From Blattabacterium cuenoti (GTDB taxonomy: Bacteria; Bacteroidota; Bacteroidia; Flavobacteriales; Blattabacteriaceae), in assembly GCF_014251635.1 (NCBI RefSeq), contig NZ_CP059194.1, positions 248,001 through 312,000 of the forward strand: a stretch of 64,000 bases of DNA. The letters run 5' to 3'. Shown piece by piece: positions 1 to 8,512 of this stretch (its first letter is position 1; each line of letters begins with the position of its first letter). The notes beneath the pieces were generated by a model that had not been told where the DNA came from, ran no database searches, and was given only the letters and a program-made list of their open reading frames with translations. The translations under genes and the position numbers were made by a program.

Positions 1-112
1 AATGTTAGGAATGCGCAAACCTGCACATGTTATGCAGATGCAATCTAGCATAGAAGAAATAGTTAATTTAGCTACTTTAGCTGTAATAGATGCACAAATT
101 AGAAAAAATTAA
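1..112 (+). CDS. maeB: C-terminal end of a NADP-dependent malic enzyme (partial)
   Basis: Only the last 36 codons lie in the window, in the frame that starts at base 2 and ends with TAA at 110-112. The visible tail contains KPAHVMQMQSSIEEIVNLA followed by AVIDAQ, which resembles the end of the phosphotransacetylase-like domain that closes MaeB-type malic enzymes (malate to pyruvate plus CO2 and NADPH). The assignment rests on this short tail and on memory of the family. The start lies outside the window. Its last 14 bases overlap the 3' end of the opposite-strand murI. Confidence 0.55.
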   Translation, partial: MLGMRKPAHVMQMQSSIEEIVNLATLAVIDAQIRKN

Positions 113-911
113 AAATATGTGTTTTAAAAAACACTTTTTTTCCAAAAAGAATTCGTACTTTTTTTTCAAAAAAAATGGGAATAGAAGTAGATGTATAAAA
201 AATAGGAAATCTATTCCAAGTAGGGTGTAAGCATAATAATTTTTGCTCACTTAATTTTTTTTTTATTTCTTGCACTACTATTTTTTGGATATCAATTAAA
301 TGAACTTTTCCATGATAAAAATTTTCTATTTCTTGTTTCAAAAATAAATAATGAGTACAAGCTAATAATATTGCATCTATTGACTTTAAGTGATTTAAAT
401 AATTTTTTATAATAGGATTTATTTTATTTGTTCCCCAACCATTTTCTATAATAGGCGCTAATAAAGGAGTAGACATTTGAACTATATCTAAATGACTATA
501 GTATTTTTTTATTTTTTTTGTGTACAAATTTGAATGTACAGTAGCAGGGGTAGCGATTATTCCTATTTTTTTATAGGATAGAAAAATTGTATTTTTTACC
601 ACAGGATCTATAACATTAAATATCAATATTTTTTTATGAAATTTTTTTTGAATTTGATCCAAAGCGTTAGATGTAATAGAATTGCATGCTATAACTAAAG
701 CTTTACACTTTTTTTCATAAAGAAAAGAAGCTATTTTCATCGAATATTTTCTAATAAATTCTTTAGATTTTTCTCCATAAGGCATATTTTTGGTATCTCC
801 GAAATAAATAAAATCTTCATTAGGCATCTGAATTTTCATTTCTTTAGCTATAATAAGCCCTCCAATTCCAGAATCAAATATTCCTATTGGAGATAATGTA
901 CTTATTTTCAT
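99..911 (-). CDS. murI: Glutamate racemase
   Basis: MurI interconverts L- and D-glutamate and so supplies the D-glutamate that MurD adds to the peptidoglycan stem peptide; it is cytosolic. The 270-residue protein has the expected pair of catalytic cysteines, C76 in VIACNS and C185 in LLACTHY, and the N-terminal GIFDSGIGG motif with D13. Length is normal for the family. Its 3' end runs 14 bases into the convergent malic enzyme gene, and its start is two bases from the stop of the upstream membrane protein gene, so the two are probably co-transcribed with rpsT and tRNA-Glu. Confidence 0.95.
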   Translation of the reverse strand: MKISTLSPIGIFDSGIGGLIIAKEMKIQMPNEDFIYFGDTKNMPYGEKSKEFIRKYSMKIASFLYEKKCKALVIACNSITSNALDQIQKKFHKKILIFNVIDPVVKNTIFLSYKKIGIIATPATVHSNLYTKKIKKYYSHLDIVQMSTPLLAPIIENGWGTNKINPIIKNYLNHLKSIDAILLACTHYLFLKQEIENFYHGKVHLIDIQKIVVQEIKKKLSEQKLLCLHPTWNRFPIFYTSTSIPIFFEKKVRILFGKKVFFKTHIFNFF

Positions 912-913
912 AT

Positions 914-1243
914 TTAAATTAAATTAAATGGAAAACGAATTATAAAAGCTAATACAGATAAAAAAAACAAAAGTAAAATTGTATGAGTAATTTTTTGATA
1001 TTGATTGTTCTTGTTGGACAATTCTTTATGGAAAAGAATAAATATAAAAGAACCCAGTATCATCATAATTGGATGTTCAATCAACTTAAAACGAATTTTT
1101 TTTTGTTTGAAAATTTCAACAAACTCAATTCCATTTTTGAATAAAGAAAAAAAATGGAAAAACATTAACAATAAACCAATAAAAATTTGAATAAAAATAA
1201 TGAATACTGTAAAATTTAATACAATTCTAAAAAAAAAATCCAA
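914..1243 (-). CDS. Small conserved membrane protein of unknown function
   Basis: The 109-residue product has hydrophobic segments at about residues 8-30, 58-71 and 86-108, suggesting three membrane spans, with a basic loop FKQKKIRFK between the first two. A HPIMMILG motif opens the second span. Similar short three-helix proteins occur in Bacteroidetes, but I cannot name a function. The start has to be TTG at 1241-1243, because an in-frame TAA lies two codons upstream and the next ATG would remove the first helix. A run of ten T follows the second codon, so the frame is vulnerable to slippage. It lies between rpsT and murI on the same strand. Confidence 0.7.
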   Translation of the reverse strand: MDFFFRIVLNFTVFIIFIQIFIGLLLMFFHFFSLFKNGIEFVEIFKQKKIRFKLIEHPIMMILGSFIFILFHKELSNKNNQYQKITHTILLLFFLSVLAFIIRFPFNLI

Positions 1244-1355
1244 CTTTTATTTGTAAATATTTTTTTACACCATAAAAAAGAAATATATATCATTTCCATG
1301 ATTAGAAAAATTATCAATGAAAAAGCTATATAATGATGAAATTTCAGTAAAACTT

Positions 1356-1598
1356 TCATGAGTTAGAAAATAATTTCTTAATCAATTTTTTTTTCAATCT
1401 AGCAGCTTTATTTGCATGTATAATATTTTTTTTGGATAATTTATCTATCATAGAAATAACAATAGAATATTGTTTTTTATTTTTATCTATTAACAATTTT
1501 TTTATAGCTGTTTTAGTGCTTTTATATACATATTTATTACGTAATCGTCTAGTGTAATTCTGTCTGATTCTTTTTAAAGAAGATAAATGATTTGCCAT
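1356..1598 (-). CDS. rpsT: 30S ribosomal protein S20
   Basis: The 80-residue, very basic protein begins MANHLSSLKRIRQNYTRRLRN and ends in a lysine-rich helix with HANKAARLKKKL, both typical of S20. S20 binds 16S rRNA early in 30S assembly. Size is normal. It starts 12 bases downstream of tRNA-Glu on the same strand, so the two are likely read from one promoter. Confidence 0.96.
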   Translation of the reverse strand: MANHLSSLKRIRQNYTRRLRNKYVYKSTKTAIKKLLIDKNKKQYSIVISMIDKLSKKNIIHANKAARLKKKLIKKLFSNS

Positions 1599-1610
1599 AA
1601 GAAATAATTA

Positions 1611-1682
1611 TAGCCCATAGGGGAATCGAACCCCTCTTTCCAGGATGAAAACCTGACGTCCTGACCAATAGACGAATGGGCC
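1611..1682 (-). tRNA. tRNA-Glu (anticodon TTC)
   Basis: On the minus strand a complete cloverleaf can be drawn: acceptor arm GGCCCAT with ATGGGCT (a G-U pair at 1-72), discriminator A, anticodon loop TTTTCAT giving TTC, and T arm GAGGGGTTCGATTCCCCT. CCA is not encoded. It sits directly upstream of rpsT. Confidence 0.95.
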
Positions 1683-1739
1683 TTTTATCAAATAATTAAT
1701 GACACAAATTAAATTTTTTTTATATTTAATACAAGTATT

Positions 1740-2357
1740 TTGTTTACATTTGATAATCTCTTTTTTTTTCAATATCGTTTTTTAAACAAAAAAAAGTCTA
1801 TCATAAATTCTAAAATTGTTTTACTTATAATTTTTTATTATCATCTTATTTCTATTTCATTATATGGAAATGTGGAATGCAATAAAAAATATGAAAGAAT
1901 TTTTTTCAAAAAAAAAAAGATGTACAAAAATAATTCAAAAAATTATTTCCAATTCTTTAAAGAACAGAAAAAATACATTATAGAAAAAGCTAAAAATTAC
2001 ATGTATACTCCATATAGATATGGAGGTACGACCAAAACTGGAATTGACTGTTCTGCTTTTATAAAAAATGTTTTTGCTTCTCACAAGATATTATTGCCCC
2101 GTATTTCTTCTAATCAAGCCAAAAAAGGCTTCTTTATCCCAAAAGATAAAATAGAAAAAGGTGATTTATTATTTTTTGCAACAGGAACATCTAATAAAAT
2201 TAATCATGTCGGAATGGTAATCCACATTACGAGTAACAATAACATATTTTTTATTCACGCATCTACATCTAATGGAGTAATTATATCTCAATTATATCAA
2301 AAATACTGGAATCATAGATTTATTATGGCAAGGAGAATCATTTATTCTTCATCGTAA
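1740..2357 (+). CDS. NlpC/P60 (C40) family cell wall peptidase
   Basis: The C-terminal half (about residues 78-200) is an NlpC/P60 domain with the catalytic triad visible as C104 in GIDCSAF, H156 in NHVGMV and H173 in FIHAST. Such enzymes cut peptidoglycan stem peptides, usually between D-Glu and meso-diaminopimelate, outside the inner membrane. Residues 17-43 (basic KKK, then a hydrophobic stretch to LYG) look like a signal peptide. With that included the start is TTG at 1740; an ATG at 1920 (residue 61) would give a protein without a signal. A TACATTTG at 1745-1752 resembles a -7 box and would favour a later start, so the 5' end is uncertain. It overlaps convergent aroA by 16 bases. Confidence 0.85.
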   Translation: MFTFDNLFFFQYRFLNKKKSIINSKIVLLIIFYYHLISISLYGNVECNKKYERIFFKKKKMYKNNSKNYFQFFKEQKKYIIEKAKNYMYTPYRYGGTTKTGIDCSAFIKNVFASHKILLPRISSNQAKKGFFIPKDKIEKGDLLFFATGTSNKINHVGMVIHITSNNNIFFIHASTSNGVIISQLYQKYWNHRFIMARRIIYSSS

Positions 2358-3613
2358 TCGTAAGAATCAATTAAAAAACCTAAATATTCTAAATCTTTCC
2401 AAAAATTAGGATATGATTTTTCTACTACATTTGGATTATCGATTTGTAAAAAATCAAAGCATAATCCAAATGTAGAAAAAGACATTGCCATTCTATGATC
2501 TTGATAAGTTTTAATCCTAATAAAAGAATCAATCTTTTTTCTATATAAATCTGTTATTTCTATACAAGAATCTGTAATTTTTGTTCTTACTCCAAATTTT
2601 AAAAGCTCTTCTTTTAATGCTTCTAATCTATCTGTTTCTTTAATTTTCAATGTTTCTAATCCTTTTAAACTACATTTTATGCCAAGAGCAGCACAAGTAA
2701 CAACAATAGTTTGAGCAAGATCGGGGGTTTTATTTAAATCTAATTCAATAAATTTTGGTAAGAAAAAATTCAATTTTTTATTTAATGTTATTATATTTTT
2801 ATCTTTATCAAAAACAGTAGAAATTCCAAAATATTTGTCATATATATAAGATACTTTTTGATCTCCTTGTAAACTATCATTGCTATATGAACGTAAAATG
2901 ATATGGCTTTTCTTTGCAATAGAAGCCATAGAATAATAATAAGAAGCAGAACTCCAGTCTGATTCTACAGAAAAATATTTTTTACCCCTATTTTTTACTG
3001 GATAAATATGGATAATTCTTTCTTTCCAATCAACTTTTATTCCGGCTAAAGTCAGTAAATCAAAAGTCATTTTTATATAGGGGATAGATGTAATATTTCC
3101 TTTGAGAAAAATTTTTAACCCCATTTCAAATTGACTCGCGATTAACATAAGAGAACTTATGTATTGACTGCTAACTTCTGCATTCATATCTATTTCTCCT
3201 CCTAAAATTTTTTTCCCAAAAATTTGTATTGGGGGAAAGCCAACCTTTTTCAAATAATCAATTTTGGATCCTAGTTTTTTTAGGGCTTCTACGAGTAGAA
3301 AAATAGGTCTTTCTTTCATTCGATCTGATCCTGTTAATATTACTTTTTTTCCCTCTTGTATAGAAAAATAAGAGGTTAAAAAACGCATAGCAGTTCCAGA
3401 ATGATGAATATCTAATATATTAGAAGGGCTAATTAAACTTTTTTTTAGTACTTCTGTATCTTCACAGTTAGAAATATTTTCAATATGAATATCATCTTTA
3501 TAAATAGCTTTTAAAATTAGAAGACGATTAGATATACTTTTAGATCCCGTTATAGATATAGAGCCATATAAGGAACTACTGTTTTTTTTGTAAATCTTAA
3601 TGTAAGAAGACAT
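2342..3613 (-). CDS. aroA: 3-phosphoshikimate 1-carboxyvinyltransferase (EPSP synthase)
   Basis: AroA transfers the enolpyruvyl group of phosphoenolpyruvate to shikimate 3-phosphate, the sixth step of aromatic amino acid synthesis. The 423-residue protein shows the family signatures GSKSISNRLLIL near the N-terminus, HSGTAMRFLT, the phosphoenolpyruvate-binding GSDRMKERP, SSQYISSLM, LNKTPDLAQT and KETDRLEAL, with DHRMAM near the end. Length is normal. It is the last gene of a tight minus-strand run after the two transketolase subunits and a MazG-like gene (gaps of 3-12 bases), which couples erythrose 4-phosphate supply to the shikimate pathway. Confidence 0.96.
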   Translation of the reverse strand: MSSYIKIYKKNSSSLYGSISITGSKSISNRLLILKAIYKDDIHIENISNCEDTEVLKKSLISPSNILDIHHSGTAMRFLTSYFSIQEGKKVILTGSDRMKERPIFLLVEALKKLGSKIDYLKKVGFPPIQIFGKKILGGEIDMNAEVSSQYISSLMLIASQFEMGLKIFLKGNITSIPYIKMTFDLLTLAGIKVDWKERIIHIYPVKNRGKKYFSVESDWSSASYYYSMASIAKKSHIILRSYSNDSLQGDQKVSYIYDKYFGISTVFDKDKNIITLNKKLNFFLPKFIELDLNKTPDLAQTIVVTCAALGIKCSLKGLETLKIKETDRLEALKEELLKFGVRTKITDSCIEITDLYRKKIDSFIRIKTYQDHRMAMSFSTFGLCFDFLQIDNPNVVEKSYPNFWKDLEYLGFLIDSYDYDEE

Positions 3614-3616
3614 ATT

Positions 3617-3946
3617 TTATTTTAATTTTTTATTTTCATGATGTCTGGCATGATCTCTCATTTCCTTTTTTTTTAATTTGATCCGAAAGGATTTCTCTAA
3701 ATCAATTCCAGTCTGATTTGCTAAACAAGCTATGATAAATAATACATCTGATAATTCTTCTCCAAGGTCTTCACTTTTTTTACAATTTTTTTTATTCGAC
3801 TGTTCTCCATAATTTCTAGCAATAATTCTAGAAACTTCACCTACTTCTTCCGACAAAAGAATTGTATTAGTTAACACATCAAAATAACGAACTCCATGAT
3901 TAACTATCCAATTATGAACTAATTTTTGTAAATTTTTGATTTCCAA
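3617..3946 (-). CDS. MazG-like nucleotide pyrophosphohydrolase
   Basis: This 109-residue protein is a single all-alpha NTP pyrophosphohydrolase domain of the MazG type. The magnesium-binding pattern is clear: LSEEVGEVSR around residue 30 and EELSDVLFIIACLAN around residue 63. Family members hydrolyse nucleoside triphosphates to monophosphates and are thought to clear abnormal nucleotides; the exact substrate here is unknown. It lies three bases from both the transketolase subunit upstream and aroA downstream, so it is co-transcribed with them. Confidence 0.85.
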   Translation of the reverse strand: MEIKNLQKLVHNWIVNHGVRYFDVLTNTILLSEEVGEVSRIIARNYGEQSNKKNCKKSEDLGEELSDVLFIIACLANQTGIDLEKSFRIKLKKKEMRDHARHHENKKLK

Positions 3947-3949
3947 AAT

Positions 3950-4936
3950 TTATCGTTTGTTTTTCTTATTCAAAACCAATTGAACATGATTGATAATAGA
4001 ATCACGATCAATATTATACTTTTTTAAAAGTTCCATAGGTTTTCCGCTTTCTCCAAAAGTATCGTTAACAGCTACTAAACTTTGAATAAAAGACCATTTA
4101 TTATTATGTTTATTATTATAAGTAGTTAATATCCTAGCAATACTTTCTCCTAACCCACCCCAATAATTGTGTTCTTCTGCAGTAACAATACATTTTGTTT
4201 TATTAATGGATTTTAAAATAGTATTATTATCTAATGGTTTAATCGTATGAACATTAATAACTTCACATTCTATCCCTTTTTTTTCGTATAAAATTCTAGA
4301 TGCTTCTAAAGATTCCCAGACCAAATGTCCTGTACTAACAATTGTAACATCTTTTCCCTCTGTTAAGACTACAGCTTTTCCGATTTTAAAAATCTGATTT
4401 TCATCTGTAAAATTAGCCACAGCAGGACGCCCAAAACGTAAATATACTGGACCTAAGTGATTCGATATGGCTAAAGTGGCTGCATAAGTTTGATTATAAT
4501 CACAAGTGTTAATAACAGTCATGCCAGGTAACATTTTCATCATTCCTATGTCTTCTAAACTTTGATGTGTAGCGCCATCTTCTCCTAGAGTTAAGCCAGA
4601 ATGAGAAGCGCATATTTTTACATTTTTGTAAGAATAAGCAATAGATTGACGTATTTGATCATAAACACGAGATGTAGAAAAATTAGCAAATGTCCCAGTA
4701 AATGGAATATATTCACCGATGCTAAGTCCAGCTGCTATCCCTATCATATTAGCTTCTGCAATTCCTATTTGGAAAAATCTTTCAGGAAATTCTTTAGAAA
4801 ACTGATCCATAAATAAAGAAGTCGTCAGATCTGAACATAATGCGACCACTTTATAATTTGTTCTACCCAAAAAAGTCAAAGCTTTTCCAAAACCCGCTCT
4901 AGTTTCTTTTAGTCCTTTATTTTCATATTGTTTCAT
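3950..4936 (-). CDS. Transketolase, C-terminal subunit
   Basis: The 328-residue protein carries the pyrimidine-binding and C-terminal domains of transketolase: GIAEANMIGIAAGLS around residue 59, ASHSGLTLGEDGATHQ, RFGRPAV, and a C-terminal TAEEHNYWGGLGES stretch. It must pair with the thiamine-diphosphate-binding subunit encoded immediately upstream (12-base gap). Splitting of transketolase into two chains is known in several bacterial lineages, so it is not a recent break. The enzyme moves two-carbon units in the non-oxidative pentose phosphate pathway and yields erythrose 4-phosphate for aromatic synthesis. Confidence 0.93.
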   Translation of the reverse strand: MKQYENKGLKETRAGFGKALTFLGRTNYKVVALCSDLTTSLFMDQFSKEFPERFFQIGIAEANMIGIAAGLSIGEYIPFTGTFANFSTSRVYDQIRQSIAYSYKNVKICASHSGLTLGEDGATHQSLEDIGMMKMLPGMTVINTCDYNQTYAATLAISNHLGPVYLRFGRPAVANFTDENQIFKIGKAVVLTEGKDVTIVSTGHLVWESLEASRILYEKKGIECEVINVHTIKPLDNNTILKSINKTKCIVTAEEHNYWGGLGESIARILTTYNNKHNNKWSFIQSLVAVNDTFGESGKPMELLKKYNIDRDSIINHVQLVLNKKNKR

Positions 4937-4948
4937 AAAAAAATTTAA

Positions 4949-5806
4949 TTATAATGGATAATCTCCTAAATGAGTTTCAGGAAGTTGACATAAAGCTTTT
5001 TTTAATTCTTTCTCATTAGGATATTTTCCGTGCCATGCGTTATTCCCAACCATAAAATCTACCCCATATCCCATTTGAGTATATAATATGATTAAAATAG
5101 GCTTTCCTTTTCCAGTTTCATTTTTAGCTTTTTTTAAAGTGTAAATTACTTTTTCAATATTATTTCCTTCTGATTCTTCTAAAACTTTCCAATCAAAAGA
5201 TTCAAATTTTTTTTTTAAATTACCTAAAGGTAACACTTCATCAGTCGTTCCATCTATTTGTTGTCCATTACAATCTACAGTGGCTATATAATTATCTATT
5301 TTTCTAGAACCTGCATATAAAACTGCCTCCCAAATTTGCCCTTCATTTAACTCTCCATCTCCATGTAAACTGTAAATAATCGCATTCAATTCTTTGTTTA
5401 GTTTTTTTGATAAAGCTGCACCAATGGAGACAGACATTCCTTGCCCTAAAGAACCGGAAGAAATTCGTATTCCGGGGGGGCCTCCATGTACAGTTGGATG
5501 TCCTTGTAAACGAGAATTTAATTTTCTAAAAGTAGATAATTCGCTAATAGAAAAAAAACCAGAACGAGCTAATATGCTATAATATACAGGAGATATATGT
5601 CCATTAGATAAGAAAAAAAGGTCTTCCCCTTTTCCATCCATAGAAAATTTATTTGGATTATAACGCATAATTTCTCGATATAAACCTACAAAATACTCTG
5701 TACATCCTAAAGATCCACCAGGATGTCCAGATTTTGCTTCACTTACCATCCGTAAAATGTCTCTCCTCACTTGAATACACAAATCTTTTAAATAACGTAC
5801 ATTCAT
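4949..5806 (-). CDS. Transketolase, N-terminal (thiamine diphosphate-binding) subunit
   Basis: The 285-residue protein has SGHPGGSLG near residue 26 and a complete diphosphate-binding motif from GDGELNEGQIWEA to DCNGQQIDG around residues 149-182, where Mg2+ and the cofactor bind. Together with the next gene it forms a full transketolase. Length matches stand-alone N-terminal subunits. It heads the operon running through the C-terminal subunit, mazG-like and aroA. A candidate -7 promoter box lies at 5857-5864. Confidence 0.94.
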   Translation of the reverse strand: MNVRYLKDLCIQVRRDILRMVSEAKSGHPGGSLGCTEYFVGLYREIMRYNPNKFSMDGKGEDLFFLSNGHISPVYYSILARSGFFSISELSTFRKLNSRLQGHPTVHGGPPGIRISSGSLGQGMSVSIGAALSKKLNKELNAIIYSLHGDGELNEGQIWEAVLYAGSRKIDNYIATVDCNGQQIDGTTDEVLPLGNLKKKFESFDWKVLEESEGNNIEKVIYTLKKAKNETGKGKPILIILYTQMGYGVDFMVGNNAWHGKYPNEKELKKALCQLPETHLGDYPL

Positions 5807-5856
5807 TTTTTCAATTTTTGTTTGTATATTTTTAATCGTTTCGTTTGACTATTTCA

Positions 5857-5864
5857 CAAAAGTA
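5857..5864 (-). promoter_or_regulatory. Candidate -7 promoter box for the transketolase-aroA operon
   Basis: On the minus strand this reads TACTTTTG, matching the Bacteroidetes -7 consensus TAnnTTTG. It would place transcription start about 44 bases before the transketolase start codon. No TTG -33 element is seen at the right distance, and AT-rich DNA yields chance matches. Confidence 0.35.
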
Positions 5865-5885
5865 ACGATTAATTTAATTAAATCT

Positions 5886-6335
5886 ATGAGTATTATAAAC
5901 AGAAAGGCTAGATTTAGATATCATTTTTTAGAACACTATACAGCTGGAATACAATTATTTGGAACAGAAGTTAAATCTATAAGACAAAACGAAGCCAATA
6001 TAATGGAAAGTTTTTGTCAAATGAAAGATGGAGAGTTATATTCTATCAATATGTATGTGGCTGAATATAAATTTGGGACAAACTGGAATCATTCAAGTAG
6101 AAGAGAAAGAAAATTATTGTTGAAAAAACAAGAATTAATAAAAATCAATAAAAAATTAAAAAATACAGGTTTAACTTTAATTCCCATAGAATTGTTTTTT
6201 AATGATAAAGGATATATAAAAATGAAAATAGTTTTAGCTAAAGGAAAAAAGATACATGATAAACGTGAATTTTTACGAAAAAAAGATTTTTTTAGAGAAA
6301 TTCAGCGATCTTTCAAATTTAAAGATCGTATTTAA
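5886..6335 (+). CDS. smpB: SsrA-binding protein SmpB
   Basis: SmpB binds tmRNA and brings it to stalled ribosomes for trans-translation. The 149-residue protein shows the expected order: NRKARFRYHF at the start, the core LFGTEVKSIRQNEANIMESF around residue 24, and the C-terminal GKKIHDKREFLRKKD helix that enters the mRNA channel. Length is normal. The gene is divergent from the transketolase operon across 79 bases. No tmRNA gene is visible in this window. Confidence 0.96.
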   Translation: MSIINRKARFRYHFLEHYTAGIQLFGTEVKSIRQNEANIMESFCQMKDGELYSINMYVAEYKFGTNWNHSSRRERKLLLKKQELIKINKKLKNTGLTLIPIELFFNDKGYIKMKIVLAKGKKIHDKREFLRKKDFFREIQRSFKFKDRI

Positions 6336-6357
6336 TTTATTTTTGAAATCAAATATT

Positions 6358-6365
6358 TATATTTG
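6358..6365 (+). promoter_or_regulatory. Candidate -7 promoter box for the OmpA-like gene
   Basis: TATATTTG fits TAnnTTTG and lies 26 bases before the start codon. A TTG at 6343-6345 is too close for a canonical -33 element. Weak evidence, but the position is suitable in a short spacer after smpB. Confidence 0.3.
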
Positions 6366-6391
6366 TTTAGATTTAAAGAAATTATAGTTTT

Positions 6392-7609
6392 ATGAAAAAC
6401 GTCAATTTTTTTATTGTTGCTTTATTTACTTTTTTTTCGTCTGTATTTTCCCAAGATTCGAAAGAAAAATGGTTTATTAGAATAGGAGCACATAACATTA
6501 ATTATTATCCTATAACGTCTCCTTTTAAAGGGTTTTTTCTAAAAAGAAATAATAGTTTTAATCCTATTATTTCTAGTATAGAATTAGAACATAATATAAA
6601 GAAACATATAGGTTTGTATTTAGACGCTTCATTAGGCCCGGTAGATAATACTAGATGGAAGCTCCGAGATAGCTTTTTTATAAAATTAAGTCCTGGGGTA
6701 AATTTATATATTTTTCCTCATTACAAATTTGATCCTTATTTCAGATTAGGAGCAGGTTATCATAAGTATAACAATTATCTCAACAGAGAGTTGAGAATTT
6801 CAGAAACGAAATATTTTAAAACAAATAAGAAGAACTTTTTTCTATTAGATGGGGGGGTCGGTTTCAATTTATGGGTAGTTTCTAACTTTGGAATTAATTT
6901 ACAAAGTACTTATAATCACGTATTTGCAAAACAATCAATAGATTATTTAAATTTTTGGAAACATAATGTAGGATTGATTTTCCGTTTTGGAAATTTAAAA
7001 ATTAATCAGGATCATAAAATTGTCCCAGTAACAGAAAAAGATGATTCTTCCGTATCTTCCATTCAAGAACAAGAAAAAGAAAAGAATTTTCTAGAATTAG
7101 AAGAAAAAGAAAAGAAAATTTTTTGTAAAAATCAAGAAGATTCAGATAATGATGGAATTTTAGATAAAGAAGATTTGTGTCCAAACCAATTTGGTTTAAA
7201 AAAATTCCAGGGTTGTCCTGATACAGATTTAGATAATATTCCGGATCATGAAGACAAATGTCCTAACAAATTTGGAAAAAAAGAAAATAAAGGATGTCCT
7301 GATGTCGTTTTTAGACCTATTTTATTTGATTTGGGTAAATTTTCATTATCTACTCGTTCCTTAACAATTATTAATGAGATAGCTGAAATCATGATAAATA
7401 TTCTTCCTAATTCTAAATTTTACATAAATGGATATACAGATCCTAATGGAAAATCCTATTATAATAAAATTTTGTCTCTAAAAAGAGCTCATTCTGTATT
7501 TGAAGCTTTAGTTTATAAAGGAGTAGATTCTTCTAGAATAGAAGTTAGAGGATTAGGAGTAGGAAAGAAAAAAGGACGACGTGTTGAAATCGTAATACGA
7601 AAATCATAA
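6392..7609 (+). CDS. OmpA-family outer membrane protein with thrombospondin type 3 repeats
   Basis: The 405-residue protein begins with a signal peptide (hydrophobic to about residue 20, SVFSQ), followed by a beta-barrel-like domain to about residue 200. An acidic linker leads to two calcium-binding type 3 repeats, DSDNDGILDKEDLCP and DTDLDNIPDHEDKCP, at about residues 251-300. The last 100 residues are an OmpA peptidoglycan-binding domain with GYTDPNG and LKRAHSV, the Asp and Arg that contact diaminopimelate in this family. The C-terminal loop before GRRVE is shortened. It probably anchors the outer membrane to the wall and may act as a porin. A terminator follows. Confidence 0.88.
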   Translation: MKNVNFFIVALFTFFSSVFSQDSKEKWFIRIGAHNINYYPITSPFKGFFLKRNNSFNPIISSIELEHNIKKHIGLYLDASLGPVDNTRWKLRDSFFIKLSPGVNLYIFPHYKFDPYFRLGAGYHKYNNYLNRELRISETKYFKTNKKNFFLLDGGVGFNLWVVSNFGINLQSTYNHVFAKQSIDYLNFWKHNVGLIFRFGNLKINQDHKIVPVTEKDDSSVSSIQEQEKEKNFLELEEKEKKIFCKNQEDSDNDGILDKEDLCPNQFGLKKFQGCPDTDLDNIPDHEDKCPNKFGKKENKGCPDVVFRPILFDLGKFSLSTRSLTIINEIAEIMINILPNSKFYINGYTDPNGKSYYNKILSLKRAHSVFEALVYKGVDSSRIEVRGLGVGKKKGRRVEIVIRKS

Positions 7610-7626
7610 CAAATACAAAAAAAATA

Positions 7627-7660
7627 AAAAGTCTCTTGTGATTTTCAAGAGACTTTTTTT
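7627..7660. terminator. Bidirectional intrinsic terminator between the OmpA-like gene and tatC
   Basis: A perfect eight-base stem, GTCTCTTG at 7631-7638 and CAAGAGAC at 7646-7653, encloses a seven-base loop. It is flanked by AAAA on the left and seven T on the right, so it can act on both converging transcripts. Its right arm lies inside the last codons of tatC. It is the only convincing intrinsic terminator I found in the window. Confidence 0.85.
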
Positions 7661-8448
7661 GAATGAGAAGATATATATATACTCACTTGATAAAGTATTA
7701 TAAGAGGAATTAAAACTATGATTGTACTTAAAATATCTCCAGGTGTTATGGCAGAAGCTATGACTAACATAATCAAAAAAGCATGTTTTCTATATTTTTT
7801 TAAAAAAAAGTAAGATATTAATTCCATTTTAGTAAGAAAGAATATGAAAAATGGAAATAAAAAAATGATTCCCATGGAAAACACTGAATGCACAATTAAA
7901 GAGATATAATCTGATAAATCAAATATATTTTTCGGAATAGAGCTGATTCTAAAAGAGTATCCAAAATGAATTAAAAATGGACATAATATAAAATAACCAA
8001 AAAAAATTCCTAATAAAAATAGAAAAGTAACCATGATCAATATCCATATTGAATATTTTTTTTCTTTATCCGAAAGAGCCGGTTTTATAAATTTCCAAAA
8101 TTCATAAAAAACATAAGGAAAAGACAAAATAACTCCTCCTATGAAGCAGGTCCATACATAAATATTGAATTGACCAAATATTTGTCTGTTTTGTATCTCT
8201 AAATTTTTATATAAAAAAGAAACGGAGTTTAAATGCACTCCTAAACCTAAAAAAGAATTTGCTATTTTGTAAAATATACGGTAGGTAATGAAATCTGTTT
8301 TTGCTGGACCAAAAATAATACAGTCAAATATAATATTTCTATTATTCATTAAAATAATCATTGAAACGATTATTGCACAAAAACAATGAATTATATGTTT
8401 TCTTAATTCATCAATATGTTTCCAAAACGGCATTTTACTTTCGTTCAT
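7645..8448 (-). CDS. tatC: Sec-independent protein translocase TatC
   Basis: TatC is the core receptor of the twin-arginine pathway in the inner membrane. The protein has the N-terminal PFWKHIDELRKHI motif (family FxxHLxELR), then six hydrophobic segments, with FYEFWKFIKPALSDKEKK around residue 117 and ASAITPGD near the end. I chose the ATG at 8446-8448 (267 residues); a TTG one codon earlier and an ATG at 8433 are alternatives. The last codons form one arm of the terminator at 7627-7660. No tatA is present in the window. Confidence 0.95.
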   Translation of the reverse strand: MNESKMPFWKHIDELRKHIIHCFCAIIVSMIILMNNRNIIFDCIIFGPAKTDFITYRIFYKIANSFLGLGVHLNSVSFLYKNLEIQNRQIFGQFNIYVWTCFIGGVILSFPYVFYEFWKFIKPALSDKEKKYSIWILIMVTFLFLLGIFFGYFILCPFLIHFGYSFRISSIPKNIFDLSDYISLIVHSVFSMGIIFLFPFFIFFLTKMELISYFFLKKYRKHAFLIMLVIASAITPGDILSTIIVLIPLIILYQVSIYISSHSKKVS

Positions 8449-8512
8449 CAAAATTAAATTTTATAAATAAAAAAATACTTTTCTTTAATATAATATGTTA
8501 AATTTTATATAA

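Noticed and set aside
1244..1355. 112-base spacer between the small membrane protein and rpsT
   Set aside because: Only very short open frames and no convincing hairpin; nothing supportable.
4601..5582. Open frames of 60-70 codons on the plus strand opposite the transketolase genes
   Set aside because: They lie entirely inside well-supported genes and show no protein family features.
3950..5806. Transketolase as a gene broken in two by mutation
   Set aside because: Each part has its own start, a 12-base spacer and complete domains; two-subunit transketolase is a known natural form.
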